From an uncultured Bacteroidales bacterium (GTDB lineage: Bacteria; Bacteroidota; Bacteroidia; Bacteroidales; UBA932), in assembly GCA_944326365.1 (NCBI GenBank), contig CALVDR010000013.1, forward strand, positions 1 through 64,000: a DNA stretch of 64,000 nt, given 5' to 3'. Below the pieces are notes generated by a model. It made no database searches and was not told where the DNA came from. It worked only from the letters and a program-made list of their open reading frames with translations. This document shows positions 52,979 through 62,755 of this stretch, one piece after another; the first letter of the stretch is position 1; each line of letters starts with the position of its first letter. The position numbers and the translations under genes are program-made.

Positions 52979-54055
52979 TCACTTCAATATTATTTTTCCG
53001 TCCCTGACTTCGCATATTATTCCCGAAGTCTCTTGCATCAGTTCCGTGATGAATTCCACGCCTCTGTCATAGCTGATCCTGCCGGAAAACGACTGGTCAT
53101 GAAGATGTGCGCCCACGATGATTTCTATGCCGTACATCCTTGAAAGCCTTTTGGCCAATGTCGGGAGCTTTTCGTCATTGAAAGTGATGATACGGCCCTT
53201 CCAGCTGGTGGCCGAATCCGTGTCGGCATCGCTGATTTCGGCTGTACCGTCTGTCCTGTCCACCTTTATCTGCTGGGCCGGCTGCAGCACGTGATCTGTC
53301 CTGGAGTCACTCTGTGAGTAAGAGATCATGCCGGAGACCAGTGTGGTGACGTTGCTTTCGTTGTCAGGGTATGCGTTTACATTGAAGGATGTCCCGAGTA
53401 CCCGTATCATCTCCCCGTCGGGCAATTCCACTATGAAAGGACATTCCTCGTTTCTGGCTACATCGAAAAATGCTTCTCCGCTGAGTCTTACTTTTCTGGT
53501 TTCCAGACCGTCGAACGAGGCCGGGTATTCTATCGAAGAATCGGAGTTGAGCCATACGGATGTGCCGTCTGAAAGGCTCAGGTGAAACTGTCTGCCGGAA
53601 GGGACTTCGAGTCTGAGCATCCTGTCGTTTCCCACTTCCGCTTCGATGCCTGAAGAGCAGACGACAGACGTCCCGTTATTCACCCTGCTTACCAGCGATG
53701 CGGAATCTGACAGGGTGATGGAGATGTCATTGTCCATCTTCAGCGATACCTGGGCCTCTGAGACATCCACTCCCATGGATTTGAGCACTGCCAAAGGTGT
53801 CCGGTCACGAGTATCCCCGGAATGTCTCAACGGAAGCCATATCATGAAGAAGAGTGCAGCGGCTGCGCAGGCTGAATACGCTGTCCTCAGGATATTCCTG
53901 CGTTTCCTTTCCTCTGCCCTTATCCTTTTTCTGACATCACTGAAGTCAGCCCTGCCGGCCTGTGTGTCTTCCGGCAGTCTTTCCAGTCCATTCCAGATGC
54001 TGTCCAGAAGTCCTTCCTCGTTCTCCTTTATTTTCCTGTAATGTATTTTCTGCAT
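52979..54055 (-). CDS. FecR-family anti-sigma factor
   Basis: A 358-residue inner-membrane protein. The cytoplasmic N-terminal region (about residues 1-70) would hold the sigma factor, one helix spans the membrane (about residues 72-90), and the periplasmic part has the FecR domain (VPSGRQFHLSLSDGTSVWLN, VRLSGEAFFDVAR) followed by a DUF4974-like C terminus (LAKRLSRMYGIEIIVG, FITELMQETSG). ATG 54055 starts MQKIHYRK; an upstream start adds 11 residues. The 138-bp gap to the sigma gene is the largest in the upstream part of the cluster and may hold a second promoter. Confidence 0.92.
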   Translation of the reverse strand: MQKIHYRKIKENEEGLLDSIWNGLERLPEDTQAGRADFSDVRKRIRAEERKRRNILRTAYSACAAAALFFMIWLPLRHSGDTRDRTPLAVLKSMGVDVSEAQVSLKMDNDISITLSDSASLVSRVNNGTSVVCSSGIEAEVGNDRMLRLEVPSGRQFHLSLSDGTSVWLNSDSSIEYPASFDGLETRKVRLSGEAFFDVARNEECPFIVELPDGEMIRVLGTSFNVNAYPDNESNVTTLVSGMISYSQSDSRTDHVLQPAQQIKVDRTDGTAEISDADTDSATSWKGRIITFNDEKLPTLAKRLSRMYGIEIIVGAHLHDQSFSGRISYDRGVEFITELMQETSGIICEVRDGKIILK

Positions 54056-54193
54056 GCCTTTTCGGATCGTTTTGCGATGGAAAGTCAAATATCGGTATCA
54101 GCCCGATGATCCCCACCCCTGCCAAGGTATGGCGGATTTGCCGGACTTACACTATTATATATTCGCTGACAGTGAAAATACTTATCGGAAAAT

Positions 54194-54748
54194 TCAGATT
54201 TTTTTCAATTCTTTTCTGAGCCTCTTGCGTGTCTTGTATAGACTCGCCTCCACAGTCCGGACCGAAATGGAGAGTTCGGAGGCTATATCCATGCTTTTCA
54301 TGTTCTCCCAATAGCTCATCCTGAATATCCTTCGGCTCTGTTCGGGCAGTCTTTCCACGGCAGGGATGAGTCCTTCCGTATCATATTCAGGACAGTCGTA
54401 TTCATGAGGCTGGAATATTACCGGATCGGAATCAGCGCACTCCTGCTCTCTCATATGCCTTGCATGTTCTTTGCGCATTGCCCGCAGCGAATTGTTGTGG
54501 ACCGCGCGCAGCAGATAGTTGCGTATCGGCTTTCCCGGGTCCAGTCTCTGCCTGTTCATCCATACTGACACGAAGGTGTCCTGCACGGTTTCATATGCGG
54601 CGTCTTCATCCTTGAGGATCATTTCCGAATACCTCATAAGGGTGTCTGCGTATCTGTTGTATATGGTCTCGAAAGCAGTCTCGTCTCCGTTTCTGACTGC
54701 GGAGACGAGTTTTTCCTCATCGCATATTTTCGGGACCCGGACAAGCAT
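54194..54748 (-). CDS. ECF sigma-70 factor of the Sus locus
   Basis: A 184-residue ECF sigma factor of the Bacteroidota SusC/FecI type. Region 2 is FETIYNRYADTLMRYSEMIL with YETVQDTFVSVW, and region 4 is RLPEQSRRIFRMSYWENMKS followed by the HTH SISVRTVEASLYKTRKRLRK. It should drive the downstream susCD operon when FecR is signalled by SusC. Its own gene is preceded by a standard -7 box, so it is transcribed by the housekeeping sigma factor. Confidence 0.94.
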   Translation of the reverse strand: MLVRVPKICDEEKLVSAVRNGDETAFETIYNRYADTLMRYSEMILKDEDAAYETVQDTFVSVWMNRQRLDPGKPIRNYLLRAVHNNSLRAMRKEHARHMREQECADSDPVIFQPHEYDCPEYDTEGLIPAVERLPEQSRRIFRMSYWENMKSMDIASELSISVRTVEASLYKTRKRLRKELKKI

Positions 54749-54768
54749 ATTCCTGATTTTGAAAGTGG

Positions 54769-54776
54769 CAAAAATA
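54769..54776 (-). promoter_or_regulatory. -7 box for the ECF sigma gene
   Basis: TATTTTTG on the minus strand, 21 bases before the sigma start codon. Confidence 0.6.
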
Positions 54777-54830
54777 CTTAAATAATCATTGAATGCAAAT
54801 TCGAATCAGCATGAATTTCGCCGGATTGCC

Positions 54831-54871
54831 TTTATAATAAAATTGGTGAGGCGTTCAGTACGCCTCACCAA
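54831..54871 (-). terminator. Terminator of pnp
   Basis: Perfect 12-bp arms (54843-54854, 54860-54871) with a five-base loop, followed on the minus strand by TTTTATTAT. Located about 45 bases after the pnp stop. Confidence 0.85.
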
Positions 54872-54915
54872 TATATGATTACCGTCAACGGCGGATTTTG
54901 CGTTGTCGTTCCCGT

Positions 54916-57144
54916 CTATTTCCTGCGGTCGTTCCCTCCGTTGCGGCGAGGACCTTTGTTCCCGTCGCGGCGAGGACCTCTGTCACCCTGCGGCCTTGGC
55001 TTGCGCTCAGGCTCTACATAGCCTTCAGGCTTCGGGAGAAGCGCTCTGCGGGAAAGTCTCATCTTTCCTGTCTTCTCATCGATTTCGAGCAGCTTGACAT
55101 CCACTTCGTCTCCGATGTTGAGGACATCCTCTACCTTGTCGGTCTTGCCCCAGTCGAGCTCGGAGATGTGCAGAAGTCCTTCCTTGCCAGGGAGAATCTC
55201 CACGAAAGCTCCGAATTCGAGGATGGATACGACCTTGCCGTGGTATACTTCACCTACCTCAGGCATGGCGCATATGCCGTTGATCCATTCCAGAGCCTTG
55301 TCCATGGCTTCCTTGCTCTCGCCGAAGATGTCCACGATGCCCTCGCCGTTCTCTTCGGTGATGGTGATGGTAGTGCCGGTCTCTTTCTGGATCTTCTGGA
55401 TGACTTCTCCGCCTTTGCCGATGACGGCTCCGATGAAGTCGCCAGGTATCCTGATCTGGACGATACGAGGTACGAACGGCTTGTAGTCCGCACGAGGCTC
55501 GCTGATGCATTTCATCATCTCGCCCATGATGTGCATCCTGCCCTGACGGGCCTGTTCGAGAGCCTTTTCGAGAACTTCGTATGAAAGCCCGTCCACCTTG
55601 ATATCCATCTGGGTGGCTGTGATACCGTCTTTCGTACCTGTCACCTTGAAGTCCATGTCTCCGAGGTGGTCCTCATCGCCGAGGATGTCGCTCAGGATAG
55701 CATATCTGTTGTTAGGGTCTTTTTCGTCGGTGATGAGTCCCATGGCTATGCCGGCCACAGGTTTCTTGATCTTCACACCTGCATCCATGAGGGCCAGGCA
55801 GCCTGCGCACACCGTAGCCATGGATGACGAGCCGTTGGATTCGAGGATGTCCGATACTACGCGTACCGCATAAGGATTCTCCGGAGCGAGCGGAACCATA
55901 GGCTTGAGAGCCCTCCATGCCAGGTTCCCGTGGCCGATTTCACGGCGTCCCACGCCCCTCTGCGCCTTGGCTTCACCGGTGGCGAAAGGAGGGAAATTGT
56001 AGTGGAGCACGAACTGTTCGGTCTTCTGCACCAGCACTTCATCAAGCTCTTTCATGTCGAGCTTCGTGCCGAGGGTCACAGTCGAAAGCGACTGGGTCTC
56101 GCCTCTGGTGAAGATGGCGGAACCGTGGGCGCACGGAAGATAGTCCGTCTCGCACCATATAGGACGTATCTCTGTGCTCTTGCGGCCGTCAAGACGAAGT
56201 CCTTCGTCGAGAATCATGTTCCTCATGGCATTCTTCTCCACTGCGTGGTAATACCTTTCCACCATCATCTGCTTCGCCTCTCTCTCCTCTTCCGGAATAG
56301 TCTGGTAGAACTCTTCTTTCAGCGCGTCGAATGCATCGCTTCTTTCATGTTTCGGCAGACCTGACTTGGCTATGGCATAGCACCTGTCATAGCAGAATGC
56401 CTCCACTGCCTTGCGGAGCTCTTCGTCATTCTCTTCGTGACAGTAAGTTCTCTTGACAGTCTTGCCGGTCTCCTCCATAAGTTCCATCTGCACCTTGCAG
56501 TGCTTCTTGATTTCGGCATGGGCGAACTTGATGGCATCAAGCATCACTGCCTCGCTCACCTCGTTCATCTCGCCTTCGACCATCATGATGTTGTCGTACG
56601 TAGCTGCCACCATGATGTCCAGGTCGCAGTTTTCCATCTCGCTGAAGTTCGGGTTGATCTTGAACTCGCCGTTGATTCTGGCTACCCTCACTTCTGAAAT
56701 CGGACCTCCGAACGGAATGTCACTTACTGCCAGTGCGGATGAAGCCGCCAGACCTGCGAGAGCATCCGGCTGGATGTCTTTTTCTGCGGAAATCAGGTTT
56801 ATGGTCACGAAGACTTCCGCATGGAAATCTTCAGGAAACAGAGGTCTCAGCGCCCTGTCCACGAGCCTTGCGGTGAGGATTTCGGCATCGGAAGCCTTTC
56901 CTTCGCGTTTCATGAATCCGCCAGGGAATCTTCCTGCAGAAGCGAACTTCTCCTTGTAGTCCACCTGAAGCGGCATGAAATCCACATCAGGCTTGGCGTC
57001 TTTTGCGCAGGTGACACATGCGAGGAGCATCGTGCCCCCCATTTTTACTACGACAGAACCGTCAGCCTGTTTTGCAAGCTTGCCTGTCTCGATTTCGATT
57101 ATCCTTCCGTCGGACAATTCGATTTTTTTGTTGATGATATTCAT
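54916..57144 (-). CDS. pnp: Polynucleotide phosphorylase
   Basis: A 742-residue 3'-5' exoribonuclease that releases nucleoside diphosphates. Two RNase PH domains (about residues 1-230 and 315-545; [34 protein letters not shown]) are joined by a helical domain; KH ([17 protein letters not shown]) and S1 ([20 protein letters not shown]) domains follow. The last 35 residues are rich in Arg, Gly and Pro ([20 protein letters not shown]), an RNA-binding tail seen in several Bacteroidota PNPases. It lies behind rpsO but is separated from it by a strong terminator, so it may rely on read-through. Confidence 0.96.
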   Translation of the reverse strand: MNIINKKIELSDGRIIEIETGKLAKQADGSVVVKMGGTMLLACVTCAKDAKPDVDFMPLQVDYKEKFASAGRFPGGFMKREGKASDAEILTARLVDRALRPLFPEDFHAEVFVTINLISAEKDIQPDALAGLAASSALAVSDIPFGGPISEVRVARINGEFKINPNFSEMENCDLDIMVAATYDNIMMVEGEMNEVSEAVMLDAIKFAHAEIKKHCKVQMELMEETGKTVKRTYCHEENDEELRKAVEAFCYDRCYAIAKSGLPKHERSDAFDALKEEFYQTIPEEEREAKQMMVERYYHAVEKNAMRNMILDEGLRLDGRKSTEIRPIWCETDYLPCAHGSAIFTRGETQSLSTVTLGTKLDMKELDEVLVQKTEQFVLHYNFPPFATGEAKAQRGVGRREIGHGNLAWRALKPMVPLAPENPYAVRVVSDILESNGSSSMATVCAGCLALMDAGVKIKKPVAGIAMGLITDEKDPNNRYAILSDILGDEDHLGDMDFKVTGTKDGITATQMDIKVDGLSYEVLEKALEQARQGRMHIMGEMMKCISEPRADYKPFVPRIVQIRIPGDFIGAVIGKGGEVIQKIQKETGTTITITEENGEGIVDIFGESKEAMDKALEWINGICAMPEVGEVYHGKVVSILEFGAFVEILPGKEGLLHISELDWGKTDKVEDVLNIGDEVDVKLLEIDEKTGKMRLSRRALLPKPEGYVEPERKPRPQGDRGPRRDGNKGPRRNGGNDRRK

Positions 57145-57265
57145 GTAATTCAGTTCAGTCTGCCTCCCCCTATGGGAGTTGATTCATATTATTGTCTTTT
57201 CTTTCATATCGTGACCTGGGCCGGCTGCAGACCGATCTTTTTCACCGGTACAGGGTGGATTGCAT

Positions 57266-57305
57266 CCTAAAAAATGAGGGGAGGCCATGCATAGCCACCC
57301 CTCAT
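57266..57305 (-). terminator. Terminator between rpsO and pnp
   Basis: A long hairpin (57274-57305, about 13 paired bases with one G-U) is followed by TTTTTT on the minus strand. It starts 16 bases after the rpsO stop. The 57145-57265 leader of pnp shows no -7 box. Confidence 0.8.
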
Positions 57306-57320
57306 GCATTCTTTTCCTAT

Positions 57321-57596
57321 TTATCGACGGAGACCGAGTTCCTTGACGATATTTCTGTATCTCTCGATATCGGTTTCCTTGAGGTAGTCAAGAACACGAC
57401 GTCTCTTACCGACCAGCTTCAGCAGGGAAAGACGGGTTACATGGTCTTTCTTGTTGTTCTTCAGGTGTTCGGTAAGGTGAGCGATACGGTAGGAAAACAG
57501 AGCAACTTGACTCTCAGGAGAGCCGGTGTCCTTATTAGACTTTCCGTACTTCGCGAAAATCTCTTGCTTCTTTTCAGCCTGTAAATATTCAGCCAT
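57321..57596 (-). CDS. rpsO: 30S ribosomal protein S15
   Basis: A 91-residue ribosomal protein. [18 protein letters not shown] is the Bacteroidota start; the core has [27 protein letters not shown] and [16 protein letters not shown]. It binds 16S rRNA in the central domain. The frame continues upstream to 57686, but that extension covers the promoter, so 57596 is the start. Linked to pnp as in many bacteria. Confidence 0.96.
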   Translation of the reverse strand: MAEYLQAEKKQEIFAKYGKSNKDTGSPESQVALFSYRIAHLTEHLKNNKKDHVTRLSLLKLVGKRRRVLDYLKETDIERYRNIVKELGLRR

Positions 57597-57662
57597 TTGC
57601 AAAAAGATTAAAAAATTAATAAAAAACCGACCAAAATCTCCACCTGGAAATTTTGCGGCTGC

Positions 57663-57670
57663 AAATTTAA
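57663..57670 (-). promoter_or_regulatory. -7 box for rpsO
   Basis: TAAATTTG on the minus strand, 67 bases before the rpsO start, with a TTTTG about 15-20 bases upstream. Confidence 0.6.
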
Positions 57671-57754
57671 TCATAAAATCAGACAAAACAATATTTCAGT
57701 GGAAAAAATTGATAATCACCGCCATGATGCCGGTATACGGAAAAGGAAAAATGC

Positions 57755-57762
57755 TATATTTG
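57755..57762 (+). promoter_or_regulatory. -7 box for the TPR regulator
   Basis: TATATTTG, 41 bases before the preferred GTG start at 57803. Confidence 0.55.
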
Positions 57763-57802
57763 CACAGTCCGTTCCGTCCGGACCCAGAATTTGCATAAAA
57801 CC

Positions 57803-59419
57803 GTGAAGAAATATTTTTGCCTGATATCTGTCGTTGCGGCCTTGATGTTCATTCCGTGCATATGTCCCGGGATGATGCAGAGGGCGCATTTTCTGGATGA
57901 TGCCGCGATGCTCATGTACGAAATGCCTGACAGCGCCATGGTTCTGGTGGAGAAAAAGGAGCCGCGTCTTGCGGGAATCCTCTCTGTCGGCAAGTCCGCT
58001 GCGGACAGTGTGACGAATGCCGTTTTCAGCTACTACAGGAAACATGGCAGCCGTGATGAGAAGTTCGGCATGTATTATATATTAGGCCGTATCCATCAGC
58101 TCAGGGGAGAGGAAGAGTCCGCCATGTTCTGCTATGTCAGCGCTGACGAGTATTCGGGAGAAGTGCCTGGGCCGGAACTCCGAGGCTGTCTGTACGCATC
58201 CATGGCATCTCTGTTCGAATACGGTTTCGACTACCGGAAAGCGGAGGAATATTATCTGAAAGCCATGGACAGCTTTCTGTCCTCCGGACAATACAGATAC
58301 TATATGGAAGCCGGCATTATGGCTGCGAGATGCTCTTTTTCACGCGGAGACGAGGCCGAAGCGGAAAAGATACTCGACGGGATGGAGCCTTACAAGAAAT
58401 ACGCTGACGTTTCCGACAAGGTGAGATATTTCCGGCTGATTCTGAACATGAGGCATGACATTCCTCTGGAAGACGTTCTGAAGGTAGTGCAGTCTTTCGG
58501 GGCGGTGGACGAGCCGGGGAACATGCTGGCCATATCCGACATTTATCTCAAATCCGGTTTTCCTGACTCGGCCGTTACCTATCTGAAACGTTACGAGGCG
58601 GCAAATCCGGACTATGCTTCCAGTCCGGTCTATTATCTGCGGCTGTCGAATGTCTATGATACCCTCGGGAAGGACAGCATGGCTCTTGATGCCTACAGGA
58701 AGCACGTCGCTCTGAAAGATTCCACCTATATGGACAAGATAGGGGAAAATGTGCAGCTTGTCGCCGCCATGTATGACAGCTATGTGCAGATGAGCCGCAG
58801 TGAAAGGGTGAAACGATACCTCTGGTATTCCCTCGCTGCCGTTCTTGCTGTCGGAATCCTTATAGTGATACAGTTCCGGAGGAAAATCTGGAAACAGACC
58901 AGGCGTGCAGCATATCTGGAGGAACTGTACAGGAATGTCTCTCAGGAAAAAGATGCTCTGACCGAAATGCGACGGAATTCGGTGCTTATCGACGAACCTG
59001 TCCGGAACGTGCTGGAAAACAGGCTCGCCATCCTGGATGAAGTGCTGACGATGAGACGGCTCGGGAATTCTTCTCCTGCCAAGGCCATGGAAATGATAGA
59101 GTCCATAGCCCTGGATCAGGATGCCTATCTGAATTCTCTCGGGCTGATGTTCTCGATGCGTCATCCGGCACTGTCCGACTATCTCAGAAGCAGGCAGTTT
59201 TCCACATGGGAAATCGGCTATTGCAGTCTTTATTTTATGGGTTACAAAGGAAAGGATATAGGGAATATCCTGAGCTCCAGCCGTTATTACAAGATCAGCA
59301 GCGCCATCAGGAAGAAGCTCGGCCTGGGTCCCACGGAGACGAATCTGGACATCTATCTGAAGAATCTTTCCGCCGGGATAGAATCTTCCGGGACTTCCGG
59401 GCATGGCGGCATGGAATAA
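57803..59419 (+). CDS. Membrane-spanning TPR sensor/regulator of the second Sus locus
   Basis: A 538-residue protein with an N-terminal signal or anchor (KKYFCLISVVAALMF), a periplasmic array of TPR-like helices (about residues 30-320, for example YRKAEEYYLKAMDSFL, YLRLSNVYDTLGKDSMALDA), a membrane helix (about 338-360, LWYSLAAVLAVGILIVIQF), a coiled segment and a cytoplasmic C-terminal domain with an HTH-like pattern (SDYLRSRQFSTWEIGYCSL, GKDIGNILSSSRYYKISS). Proteins of this plan are encoded beside SusCD pairs in Bacteroidales and are thought to regulate them. The GTG at 57803 is preferred to a TTG at 57791 because it gives a normal signal start. Confidence 0.7.
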   Translation: MKKYFCLISVVAALMFIPCICPGMMQRAHFLDDAAMLMYEMPDSAMVLVEKKEPRLAGILSVGKSAADSVTNAVFSYYRKHGSRDEKFGMYYILGRIHQLRGEEESAMFCYVSADEYSGEVPGPELRGCLYASMASLFEYGFDYRKAEEYYLKAMDSFLSSGQYRYYMEAGIMAARCSFSRGDEAEAEKILDGMEPYKKYADVSDKVRYFRLILNMRHDIPLEDVLKVVQSFGAVDEPGNMLAISDIYLKSGFPDSAVTYLKRYEAANPDYASSPVYYLRLSNVYDTLGKDSMALDAYRKHVALKDSTYMDKIGENVQLVAAMYDSYVQMSRSERVKRYLWYSLAAVLAVGILIVIQFRRKIWKQTRRAAYLEELYRNVSQEKDALTEMRRNSVLIDEPVRNVLENRLAILDEVLTMRRLGNSSPAKAMEMIESIALDQDAYLNSLGLMFSMRHPALSDYLRSRQFSTWEIGYCSLYFMGYKGKDIGNILSSSRYYKISSAIRKKLGLGPTETNLDIYLKNLSAGIESSGTSGHGGME

Positions 59420-59482
59420 TCGCCACATATCATAATTTTTCTGCCGGAAAGAAGACTTTTTCTTTTTATTTTCTGTAATGTA

Positions 59483-59510
59483 TTGATAATGAACGTTTGT
59501 TCATTGTCAA
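59483..59510. promoter_or_regulatory. Inverted repeat upstream of susC
   Basis: TTGATAATGAAC (59483-59494) and GTTCATTGTCAA (59499-59510) match at 11 of 12 positions with a four-base spacer. The centre lies about 67 bases before the expected transcription start of the second susC, a position used by activators. It may be the target of the adjacent regulator, or less likely a terminator for it. Confidence 0.5.
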
Positions 59511-59550
59511 TATGCCAAACTTATTTTTTGTCCGGCAAACTATTCAGCGG

Positions 59551-59558
59551 TAATTTTG
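59551..59558 (+). promoter_or_regulatory. -7 box for the second susC
   Basis: TAATTTTG, 22 bases before the ATG at 59580. A TTTTTTG at 59523-59529 is placed to act as the -33 element. Confidence 0.6.
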
Positions 59559-59579
59559 CATCCGGTTATTTGTTTTTAT

Positions 59580-62500
59580 ATGATCGGTAATGAATTTTTT
59601 TGCAGGATGGGGGTCTCCCTCATTGTGACGGGAATGCTCCTGTCGGTAAGTCAGGATGCGGTTGCGCAGGAAAGGCAGGAGACAGACGGGAAGTATGAAG
59701 TGTCAGGACTGGTCACGGATGAATTCGGGAATCCGCTCGCCGGGGCAGCAGTCATAGTCCGTGGACAACCTGTGTCGGAAGGCGTGATCACGGATCTGGA
59801 CGGAACGTTCAGCATCATGGCCCCTCCTCGGCCGGTGCTCATGATATCTTATGTCGGCTACCGTGATGTGCGCTATCCGATGGGAAACAGGAAGAAAGTC
59901 ACCATAGAGATGGAAGAAGATACCGAGTATCTCGACGATGTCGTGGTCATCGGCTACGGTACTCAGAAGAAATCGGATCTGACAGGCTCCATCGCATCCG
60001 TGGATTCCAAAGATATCAGGAATCTGCCTGCGCGTTCTATGGCAGAAGCCCTGCAGGGGAAAGTAGCCGGAGTGATGGTGTCCAAGAACGACGGTACACC
60101 GGGCAGCACATCAGATATCGTCATCAGGGGAGTGGGATCCATAAACGGACTCAATCCTCTTTACGTGATAGACGGGGTGGCGGTCGGGAACGCGGCCGAT
60201 TACAATCTCAGCGACATAGAGTCCATCGAAGTCATCAAGGATGCGAGCGCCGCGGCGATCTACGGCTCCAGGGCTGCCGGCGGCGTGATACTTGTCACCA
60301 CGAAGTCGGGAAGATACAATTCGGCGCCGCGTCTTTCCTTCTCGGCGCGTGCAGGCATGAGGTCTCTGGCCGATATGTACACTCTTCTCGATACGCAGGA
60401 TTTCATAAGGGTCAAACAGGCGCTCGGAGAGAACAATTCCATCTTCAATGACCCGGCCTCCCTGCCGTACACAGACTGGCCGGAAGAAATATACAGAGAC
60501 GGGATAGAGCACAGCTACAACCTTTCCCTCTCAGGGGGCAGCGGAAAGATCCGCTACTATCTGGCCGGAGCATACGAACGCGAAAACGGTACCCAGCTGG
60601 AAAGCTATTGGGAAAGGATTTCAGCCAGACTGAATGTGGACTATGCCGTGAACAAGGCTGTCACCGTGGGAACCCGCATTTATTTTGCCAGGACCAGGAC
60701 GAATCCGTACACCCTTTCTTTCCCGTGGGTGTCCATACCTTATATCACCGTGAAAAATCCTGACGGTTCCTGGACCGGAGTTCCTTCCGGAGTGGACACC
60801 GATGCCGGGAATCCGCGAGCGGACATAGCCAAGCATCACTACAAGTCATCGGATCTGACAGGCAATGCCGACCTGTATGTGGACTGGAACATCTGGGACG
60901 GACTGACGCTGAATCTTACAGGTTCGGCGCATCTCGGCGGAGGCTTCGACGACAACTACAGCGAAGCCAGCAATCTGCGCCGTACTCCGGAAAGTGACAG
61001 CTATTCCAAATATCTGGACTATGCGGAGGAATATACCTTCACTTCTACGCTGTCCTACGGGAAAAAGTTCGCCGGCAAGCATGATTTCCATGTGATGGCA
61101 GGTTTTGAAGCCAAGAATGCGAACTATTCGTATCTGAGTGCCGGTGCGACCGATTTCCCGATAGACAATCCGCAGTCTTTCGCCCTTTCCACCGTCGATG
61201 ACAGGACTGCATCCGGTACCCTCAGTTATGACAGGTTCCTGTCGTTTTTCGCCAGACTTACATACAACTACGATAACCGCTATTTGTTTTCAGCCAATTT
61301 CAGGAGAGACGGCTCTCCTAAGTTCGGCCCTACCCACAGGTGGGGAAATTTCCCATCCTTCTCTGCCGGATGGAAGATCTCGGAAGAGCCGTTTTTCAAA
61401 AAATGGAAACAGAATTGGTTCAGTTCACTGAAACCGCGTGTCAGCTGGGGTATTCTCGGAAACGACACGGCTCTGGCGAGCTATTCGTATCTGGCATCGT
61501 TCAGCAACGTGACACTGCATTCCTTCGACGGAAGTTCGGCCGTGGCCGGCTACAACAATGCCAAGGTCATAAATGAAGATATCAGGTGGGAATCCATACA
61601 GACACTCGACGTCGGTCTGGACATGGAATTTTTCAAGAACAGGCTTGCCGTCTCGTTCGACTGGTATCAGAGGATCACGAAAGACATGATCTATGCTCTT
61701 TCCGTTCCGAATTCCTCCGGAATCACCAGACCGTCATCACTGGGTACCATGGCGACCATGCCTGTGAATCTCGGGCGCATCGACAACACCGGATGGGAAC
61801 TTCTGGTCAGCTACAGGAACAATGTCGGCGGTTTCAATTACGCAGTCAGCGCGAATGTGTCGCAGAACAGGAACAGGGTAGTGGACCTCGGTCTGCCGAC
61901 AGCCTATATTTACGGTGGAGGCGGCCATCCGTTCACCGGTACAAGTCCGTGCAAGACTGTGAACGGCATGCCTATAAGCAGCTTCTGGGGACTCAGGACA
62001 GACGGGATGATCACCTCCCAGGCCGAGATCGATGAATTGAATGCCACGGCCAGGGCCAAAGGTCATGAGTATTATCACCAGCGTCTGACCGGAGTCGGAG
62101 ACTTGAAATTCGTGGACCTGAACGGAGACGGCACCATAGATGACAATGACCGTACATTCATAGGAAATCCGTGGCCGGAAGTCCAGTATGGTTTCAACAT
62201 CACTCTCGGCTATAAGGGGATAGACTTCGTCGCCGACTTTACAGGCGTTGCCGGAAACGATATCATGAATCTCGCCAGGGCCTATACCCAGAATATGGTC
62301 CAAAGCTCGAACACCACTCCTGAGATATTCAATGCATCGTATTTTCTCGGGAACGGCATGACTGACCGTCCGCGTATTTCGGCTGTGGATGCCGAAAACG
62401 GCAATGCCATAGTCAAGGATCCGAACAAGAACTACAGCACCTATTCAGACTATTTCATCGAAGACGGATCATACCTGAAGCTGAAAAACGTCACTCTGGG

Positions 62501-62708
62501 CTACACATTCCCGCGCAAATGGACCCGGAAGGCGAAGATAAACAGACTTCGCATATACGTGACAGGCAGCAATCTGCTGACATTCACGAAGTTTTCGGGT
62601 CTGGATCCTGAATTTGCCGGAGCAGCGAAGACTGCCTATGGGGTCTATTACGGCAGTACTTATCCCCAGACCAGGATGGTCGCTCTCGGTGTGGATATTT
62701 CTTTCTGA
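59580..62708 (+). CDS. SusC-like TonB-dependent transporter without STN domain
   Basis: A 1042-residue outer-membrane importer. The signal peptide ends near SQDAVAQE; there is no STN domain. The N-terminal extension is carboxypeptidase D-like (YEVSGLVTDEFGNPLAGAAV), followed by the TonB box region (LDDVVVIGYGTQKKSDLTGS), the plug (IVIRGVGSINGLNPLYVIDG, VIKDASAAAIYGSRAAGGVI) and the barrel, with the C terminus ending in MVALGVDISF. Without STN it cannot use the FecR route; control is more likely through the upstream TPR protein. The susD gene follows after 47 bp. The ATG at 59580 is preferred; the in-frame TTG at 59556 overlaps the -7 box. Confidence 0.95.
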   Translation: MIGNEFFCRMGVSLIVTGMLLSVSQDAVAQERQETDGKYEVSGLVTDEFGNPLAGAAVIVRGQPVSEGVITDLDGTFSIMAPPRPVLMISYVGYRDVRYPMGNRKKVTIEMEEDTEYLDDVVVIGYGTQKKSDLTGSIASVDSKDIRNLPARSMAEALQGKVAGVMVSKNDGTPGSTSDIVIRGVGSINGLNPLYVIDGVAVGNAADYNLSDIESIEVIKDASAAAIYGSRAAGGVILVTTKSGRYNSAPRLSFSARAGMRSLADMYTLLDTQDFIRVKQALGENNSIFNDPASLPYTDWPEEIYRDGIEHSYNLSLSGGSGKIRYYLAGAYERENGTQLESYWERISARLNVDYAVNKAVTVGTRIYFARTRTNPYTLSFPWVSIPYITVKNPDGSWTGVPSGVDTDAGNPRADIAKHHYKSSDLTGNADLYVDWNIWDGLTLNLTGSAHLGGGFDDNYSEASNLRRTPESDSYSKYLDYAEEYTFTSTLSYGKKFAGKHDFHVMAGFEAKNANYSYLSAGATDFPIDNPQSFALSTVDDRTASGTLSYDRFLSFFARLTYNYDNRYLFSANFRRDGSPKFGPTHRWGNFPSFSAGWKISEEPFFKKWKQNWFSSLKPRVSWGILGNDTALASYSYLASFSNVTLHSFDGSSAVAGYNNAKVINEDIRWESIQTLDVGLDMEFFKNRLAVSFDWYQRITKDMIYALSVPNSSGITRPSSLGTMATMPVNLGRIDNTGWELLVSYRNNVGGFNYAVSANVSQNRNRVVDLGLPTAYIYGGGGHPFTGTSPCKTVNGMPISSFWGLRTDGMITSQAEIDELNATARAKGHEYYHQRLTGVGDLKFVDLNGDGTIDDNDRTFIGNPWPEVQYGFNITLGYKGIDFVADFTGVAGNDIMNLARAYTQNMVQSSNTTPEIFNASYFLGNGMTDRPRISAVDAENGNAIVKDPNKNYSTYSDYFIEDGSYLKLKNVTLGYTFPRKWTRKAKINRLRIYVTGSNLLTFTKFSGLDPEFAGAAKTAYGVYYGSTYPQTRMVALGVDISF

Positions 62709-62755
62709 CGACATTGGCGAACGTAGTGAAGCCGAAAAGTTTTTATTGCCTGATT

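Noticed and set aside
58340..59428. 362-codon minus-strand frame
   Set aside because: Antisense to the TPR regulator; no motif and no promoter.
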